64,000 nt of DNA, from positions 2,218,536 to 2,282,535 of the forward strand of contig KV748178.1 of NCBI GenBank assembly GCA_001692895.1, in the 5' to 3' direction. The notes below the pieces were generated by a model, which saw nothing but the letters and a program-made list of their open reading frames with translations, ran no database searches and was not told where the DNA came from. Position 1 is the stretch's first letter. Each line of letters begins with the position of its first letter. The translations under genes and the position numbers were made by a program. Below are positions 58,650-64,000 of the stretch, one piece after another. Origin of the DNA: Cenococcum geophilum 1.58. Its lineage: Eukaryota > Ascomycota > Dothideomycetes > Gloniales > Gloniaceae.

Positions 58650-61531
58650 ACTTTACGGCCGCGCACTATTTTTGTTTATAAGCACCATGGCAAGCACACC
58701 TAAAACTACCGCAAATTGGACGACTTTTGCGGTAAAAATAGTAACCGTTAGCGAGAGGCCACCAAGGTGCACCAGATAAGGTGCGGCTGGAGTATTTGGG
58801 TGGCCTAGAAACAGCTCGTTGAGCATATAGGCTTAGTATATCGATGGGTTGCGACTCTTACCTGCGCTAAGTATGCCAATCTAGATAATCCAGAGGCCCC
58901 TACGCACGACTTTATTGCTAATCCTCTTGCTTATATTGGCCACCAGGATCGACTACTAGAGGCTAAAGAGGCAGCTGCAGAAGCCTACGCTCTTAGGGCA
59001 ACACAAGAGACCTATCTTACTGCATAGCGTCAGCTTTCTGCCCGGGAGCTATATATAAGCAAGAAGAAATACTATACCTTAACGCGATTGTTAAGCGGCC
59101 TTCCTAGTAGAGCTAAGGGCCAGCCGCGAGCGCTTGGTGCGCTTGAGCTGCTTCTCCACTAGCATGGATTTAAGTACTGGTCTTAATATACCTACACGAT
59201 TGATCTAAAATTAGGTCGTCTAATTGCCCGAAGTCTCCAGCAGCTTGTGTTCTGGCTTCCTATCTAGGTGGGTTTAGCGCAAAGGTTTATTACTAACTTT
59301 GGCTGCTAAATAGACGCTATATTTAATACTAATCGATCTAAGCTCTTATTGGCTATTATTACTGGCGTCATTAATATAGGGTCCTCTTTTCCAGCAATGT
59401 AGTCGTTTATTAAGAGCAAGTCTCAGCCAAATTAGACCTTTTTACTAGAGTCTGCTTAGCAGAAACTTTAGAAACGGCCACCTAAAGTTATTATTGCCAA
59501 TTTTGGTAAGGGCCTTACAGCCGCCTTATTAGTAGGGCAGTTAATCGCAGTTATTCTCCAGTACTGCCAGTGGCATACCGTAAAGGCAATAAAGAAGTAG
59601 ATTAATAAGGGGATCTAGACAAAGGCCAAGAGGCTATATAGCTATTTAGCGGAAGAAAGGAAGGTAGTAAAGGAACTATTTTGGCCCTACCTAAAATCTG
59701 AAACGGTAGCAGAGCTTAAAGTCAATCAAAAGGCAGTCCTGGATAAGCTACACCCGTATAATAAAGTATGGTTTTAGACTATATATGTTAAAAAGGAAAG
59801 CCAGATAATTACCTATTATATTAGGTAAGTTTTAGTAAGCTAGGGAACAGAATATCGCCATAAGGCATTTAGATAAGCTTTACTATGGGCCAGCCTATAG
59901 TAAAGCTCATCCAAATGTCTCGTGGCAACATTCTGTTCCCCAGCTCAAAAACCTTATTTTAACGTCGACTTTTCCTTAACCGCTTACTCCCCCACTAGAT
60001 ACCTTCTAAATTTAGGTACAGCAGCAAGCTAATAAGGCAAGGGTATTAACGGAGGATTGAAATGCTTTACCAATTATTAATTAAGCCTTAAGGATACTAT
60101 AATTGAGCTAAAGAGGCGGATTTCGATATTGTGTAAAGAATTAATCAAATCCAAATATACGTCCGAAACGTCCCTCCCCCAAACTATTACCCTAGATCTC
60201 TTTTAGCACTACTTTACGCAGATTAACGGTATAGTAATATACTACGCGCTTAAGCGAATCTTTAACTCTATACGTGGCGTAAGAGCTTTAATAAATAAGG
60301 AAAAGCAGGATTAGGCCGATTGGGAGTGGAAGCAAAACAACTGCGATTGCGAGAACCCTACTAATATGGCCTCCCCTACCGCTATATGCTTATTCAGTAC
60401 TTAATATAGAGGCTTCCTATATCACCGGCTTTAATCCACCCTCGCTAGTATATCGCAATAAAGCTAATTACCGCTCTAGATTGGCAGCCGCGATATATTA
60501 AGGATATGGCGTTCTAGGGCGACCCTCTGCTAAAGCACCCAAAAGCTCTTACTAGGATCCGGCTATTGGTTCTCCGCCTCCTTAATATTATTAAGGACCT
60601 TCCTACTAAAGAAATAGGCGAGCTTGCCAATAAATTTAAAGACTTTAAGGTGGCTTAAATGGCTATTTTAACTAGATAGGTAGAGCTTCAATTGCTACCC
60701 AAGGGCACTCCATTTAAGGTTCCTCTAAAGGCTCGCTGGCAGCCACCACCTAAAAAGAAGTATGGTAAGGCTAACTAGTGGGGTAAAATAAGCGCTGAGA
60801 TTGCTAAATGTGCTGCCGATGTTGCTGTACAAAAGCTTTAAAAGGAAAGGCAGGAGGAGGCCCGGAAGCAGAAGGAGCAGGTAGAGTCTAGAAGTTGGCT
60901 TATACTTACTTAACCAAGCGGCGGTATAGATCTTAGCCAATTTCTAATCCAAAATAAAGAACCAGCCGGCAAAGTAGATATAGATATTAAGGAGGATAAG
61001 CAGCAACCGTTTAATAAGCCATCGGCGTTATATAACGAAGTTTTAGGGGGTTTAGAGGATGAGGTGGTTATTTTGGAGGCGGGGGAGGACGACAACTCGT
61101 GGCTTAATAACGCGGAAGTACTCCAAGGTACTATATTGGACGATCCTCACCAAAATATTGGTAAGAAGGAGCCTATCGCGACCCATTCGGTACCTGACAA
61201 TTATCAAGAGCCGCTACCTCTCCTACTCCATTAATCTGGTAGAGTAGCGCGCACTAGAGCTCGAAGGACCTATACTCAATTAGCTTGTGGTAATTTTACA
61301 TCAATCTTAAGTGATACTAACGAGGGTCCTGATCCTGAGCTAAAAGAGGTTGGCATTCCGTTGAAATTAAAGCAATCGCGACAGGGAGCTTCTGTAGACG
61401 CGTATAAGGCTCATAAAGCTAGCGCACTTGCTATTAGGTCCCCTAAGGCCAAGCGCACGCGTAGTAATAAAAAGGGAAAGGATTCTATTAAAATAGACGG
61501 CCGAATATTGGAGTATTACATATGTAAATAG
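58650..61531 (+). pseudogene. MULE transposase with long acidic C-terminal tail
   Basis: The frame shows a Cys/His DNA-binding region of FAR1/WRKY-GCM1 type at about 58,650-58,800 and a helical region. The MULE DDE core near 59,290-59,450 follows (IDAIFNTN with the first Asp, then LLAIITGVINIGSSFPAM) and then FGKGLTAAL near 59,510, where the second Asp reads Asn, a RIP-type change. A foldback insert lies at 59,825-59,955. The last part from about 60,910 to the TAG at 61,531 is almost open and encodes a Ser/Asp/Glu-rich tail (DEVVILEAGEDDNSW; then ARTRARRTYTQLA; then SPKAKRTRSNKKGK). The start codon is not certain; coding sequence may begin nearer 58,000. Confidence 0.75.
59825..59955. repeat. 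Foldback/MITE-like hairpin inside MULE
   Basis: Two arms of about 60 bp, 59,825-59,886 and 59,897-59,955, are inverted copies (for example GGGAACAGAAT and ATTCTGTTCCC; AGCTTTACTAT and ATAGTAAAGCT) around a 10-base centre GGGCCAGCCT. The arms differ mostly at C/T positions. It lies in the transposase coding region and is probably a small non-autonomous insertion. Confidence 0.85.
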
Positions 61532-61649
61532 TGCTTTGTTATTCAAAATTCTATTAGGCGTTGGCGATAGTGGCCCGTGCGAGCTTACTAATTGCTAAGT
61601 AATCCGGTTCTGTGGGATGGTCCTGCCCGGAGACTGCCCGCTCTTTTGG

Positions 61650-61946
61650 CTTGGCGATTTTTACCGATATTACTGAAACGGCTGTAATCCGGAAGGGACA
61701 TGTATTTTTGGTTCATAATCTTATCGACCACCCTGCTTAAAGCTAAAAACACGACGAACAACCGGGTTGGCGTCTCCAATCACACTTCGAGACAATGGAA
61801 CTAGTTAATGCGAGCTCGCGGCTAGAAAATGAACATGGTGGGTTCCATTGGCCACTGCTAGTCGTTTACTCAGTGCCCGCTCAGGACGGCGTCTTAAGAG
61901 AAGGCGACTCTCGAGCAGCAACTCGCCAGCATCTTTATTAGATGTG
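61650..61946 (+). promoter_or_regulatory. HET gene upstream region, squeezed by MULE
   Basis: This is 297 bp of ordinary composition between the MULE target duplication and the HET start codon. No obvious TATA box was seen. The promoter must either lie here or use MULE sequence. Confidence 0.4.
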
Positions 61947-64000
61947 ATGTGTGACTCGTGTCAATCTTTTGATTTGAGGCTCTCGGATTTCACGTCGCAG
62001 AAACTAGACAGTGAGGCAAATTCTAGTTTGGAAGATCGTCAGGAACATGACCAAGAAATGAATCTTGTCGCCGGTGAAGAAGACGAATTCGAAGACGTAT
62101 CAGAAGACCGAGAAATTGACGACGAGCCTGGTGAGGAAGATGCATCTGTAGACGTTCGAGTAGATGTCCGAGGCCATGACCTAACAGATGATGGAATTGA
62201 TGTCGACCGAGAAAACCTCCCGATCAGGTTCACCACACTTGGAAGCATTTTAGAAATCATGGTCAGGGTGCACTGCCCCTTGTGCCGATTGGTTGTCAAG
62301 GCATTCCATAACGACACGCCTAGCTACGTAAGATCCCAGCATGTTCAGAATGACAAAGTCACCTGCACTATATTTTTGCTACAAATCGGCCCAATAATCG
62401 ACTATTCAACTCAGGAGAGACGGCATCCTGTTGTGCTGGAAGTTGAGTTTACCGAAACAGGAGGACCCACTTGGTCCACCTACTTCGTTCCAATGCGGGA
62501 TTGCGCTCATGCTGCTGGAGTAAAAGGAAGTCAATACTTCGGTCGCACTTACTTGACTAAACAGCAAAGATTCGACATTGTACGCCAATGGCTTGGGACA
62601 TGCGCGAGTGAACATCGAGGCAGCTGCAGTGGCACTCATCTACCCGCTATCAGCCACAAGAACTTCTTACTTATTGATGTGGAAGATCAATGCCTCGTTG
62701 AGGCACCAGTAGGATGTCACTACGCCGCTCTAAGTTATGTCTGGGGAACTCGCCCGTTTTTCCAGCTAAACAAACAGAATTTGTCTGCGTTAAAGACTAT
62801 TCGTGGCCTTGCAGCATTCATCAGTCAGCTTCCTCAGACGATAAGAGACGCTATGGAGGTTGTCAGACTGATATCTGAGCGCTATCTTTGGGTAGATTCC
62901 CTATGCATAGTGCAGGACGATGCCAGTCAGAAACACGATCTCATCTCATCTATGGATCATATATATGGAGGCGCGTTCTTTACAATCTTTGCCGTCACTG
63001 GAGACGAAGCAGATTCGGGGCTGTTCACCAAAATCACACGGGAGAGTCCATCGCAAGAACGAATCCTAGAAGACCTAACGCTTCTGGGGATTAGATCTTA
63101 TGATGCAGTCTATAATAACTTTTCTGGGTCACATGGCAATTGGTTTCATGAAAGACGTGGATGGACGTGAGTCTTTCTTGTTCAACTAACCTTAAGTCTT
63201 GTTAGGCAGGGTGCAGCACTGATCACCTTCCAGATTCCAAGAGCAGATCCTCTCTTGCCGTCGTGTTCTTTTCATCGATGGATTGGCGTTCTTCGTGTGT
63301 CCAAATGCAACTTGGCGAGAGGATGTAATTGGCGAAGAGAGCGAGAATATTGGGCTCTGGGATCATTTGTTTCAACTTCCTGGCCATGATCTTCGCATAC
63401 CAGCAGATATGAAGCCCGTGGAAGCTTTCAACCAGTATAGCTCGTGTGTTAGCGCGTATACTGCGAGAGCTTTGTCATACCCTAGCGATATATTGAACGC
63501 TTTTAGTGGTTTGGCCAAAATTCTTGCCGCTAGCATGAAGACAACAATGCTTTTTGGATTGCCAGCGGCCGTTTTTGATGTGGCATTTTTATGGTCAACC
63601 ATGGAGAGGCATGGAAAACGCCTTGACTGGCCAAGCTGGAGCTGGTCCGGTTGGCTCGGTCAAATTGGGACTTGGGACAAATGCATCCATCAAGGAGGTA
63701 GCGAGCTGGAACTTCTGAACCGTCACACTTGGATCGAATGGCACTACTATGACGAGACAAAAAGTGAATTCGTCCCTCTCAGGCACCTTATCGGCGGGAG
63801 TAGTGGACCTGCAAGTAGCATGTCCGAGCATTATCATGCATACCTTGGCGGCCTCCCAAATGGGAATACCAAGCTTTACTTAGACAGTCGGGATCCCTGT
63901 GCGCAGTTTGCATCACTCTGTGCAAACAGTCCACTTCCTACTGCTGTTTCGAAGTCAGCTTCAACCTCGCCTAATTCGGGGGGTTTGCTTCGTTTCTACA
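61947..64000 (+). CDS. HET-domain protein (heterokaryon incompatibility), 3' cut by window
   Basis: Two exons are visible, 61,947-63,166 and 63,234 to beyond 64,000, joined over a 67-bp intron (GTGAGT...CCTTCCAG). I chose the ATG at 61,947 (MCDSCQSFDLRLSDF), since the frame upstream of it contains no ATG back to a stop at 61,830. An acidic region (about residues 25-85) precedes two CxxC-like segments. HET motif 1 is YAALSYVWG at about 259-267. Motif 2 is RYLWVDSLCIVQDD at about 311-324 followed by MDHIYGGAFFTIFAVTG. Motif 3 RGWTFQEQILS is created by the splice at about residue 405. HET domains mediate non-self recognition and programmed cell death after hyphal fusion, via TIR-like chemistry in some members. 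The C-terminus is missing only because the window ends. Its specificity is unknown. Confidence 0.92.

Larger units (their letters stand above)
57640..61640 (+). mobile_element. MULE (Mutator-like) DNA transposon with 9-bp TSD
   Basis: The inverted ends begin CGGGCAGTCTCCGGGCAGGA and match over about 90 bp (57,640-57,730 and 61,550-61,640) with few differences. A perfect 9-bp duplication CTCTTTTGG lies at 57,631-57,639 and 61,641-61,649; nine bases is the MULE hallmark. The 4,001-bp interior encodes a MULE-type transposase on the plus strand. RIP damage is moderate and the terminal repeats are nearly intact. The right end lies about 300 bp from the HET gene start. Confidence 0.92.

Noticed and set aside
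61848..61946. HET gene start at 61,848
   Set aside because: The codon there is TTG, not ATG; a stop lies just upstream at 61,830 and the first in-frame ATG (61,947) gives a typical HET N-terminus.

Overview
The window looks like a filamentous ascomycete (Pezizomycotina) chromosome segment with a two-compartment layout. Genes have short introns of about 54-67 bp with GTRAGT-type donors. The gene set includes an APSES cell-cycle factor, a P5A ATPase and a HET-domain protein. The AT-rich blocks are full of transposable elements whose frames are broken mainly by TAG/TAA codons, with CA>TA and TG>TA changes, the mark of repeat-induced point mutation (RIP). Leotiomycetes is my best guess from the look of the Mbp1 N-terminus; this is weak evidence.

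Layout. 1-11,570: RIP-degraded block with a minus-strand Ty3/gypsy element (family B), a complete pogo/Fot1 element (6,569-8,405, TA duplication), gypsy and copia fragments, and a piggyBac-like transposase. 11,590-26,580: a gene island of normal composition. It holds a decayed gene, a GNAT acetyltransferase, a LYR/Cup1-like protein, Mbp1 (divergent from the LYR gene), another decayed gene, a MITE-like inverted repeat and the P5A ATPase Spf1. 26,580-57,480: a nested graveyard of transposable elements. 57,640-61,640: a Mutator-like (MULE) element with about 90-bp inverted ends and a 9-bp target duplication. 61,947 to the end: a HET-domain gene cut by the window edge.

The nesting between 26,926 and 38,794 can be reconstructed from target duplications. 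A chromovirus (family C, minus strand) was hit in its integrase by a LINE (34,567-37,767, 13-bp duplication AAGATATTCTTCT) and in its chromodomain by a second chromovirus (family A, 27,447-33,593, 5-bp duplication GTATA). Removing each insert plus one duplication copy restores the interrupted reading frame. The LINE is an internally deleted derivative, and a 405-bp hAT-type MITE (34,626-35,030, 8-bp duplication CTGCGCAT) sits in its 3' UTR. A second complete family A copy lies at 50,181-56,318 (duplication AATAT) inside an unrecognised reading frame.

Intact genes working in the cell: Mbp1 (G1/S transcription), Spf1 (ER membrane ATPase), a diamine-acetyltransferase-like GNAT, a LYR-family protein probably in mitochondria, and a HET protein (non-self recognition/cell death). 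They do not form a pathway or cluster. No rRNA, tRNA or CRISPR was seen.
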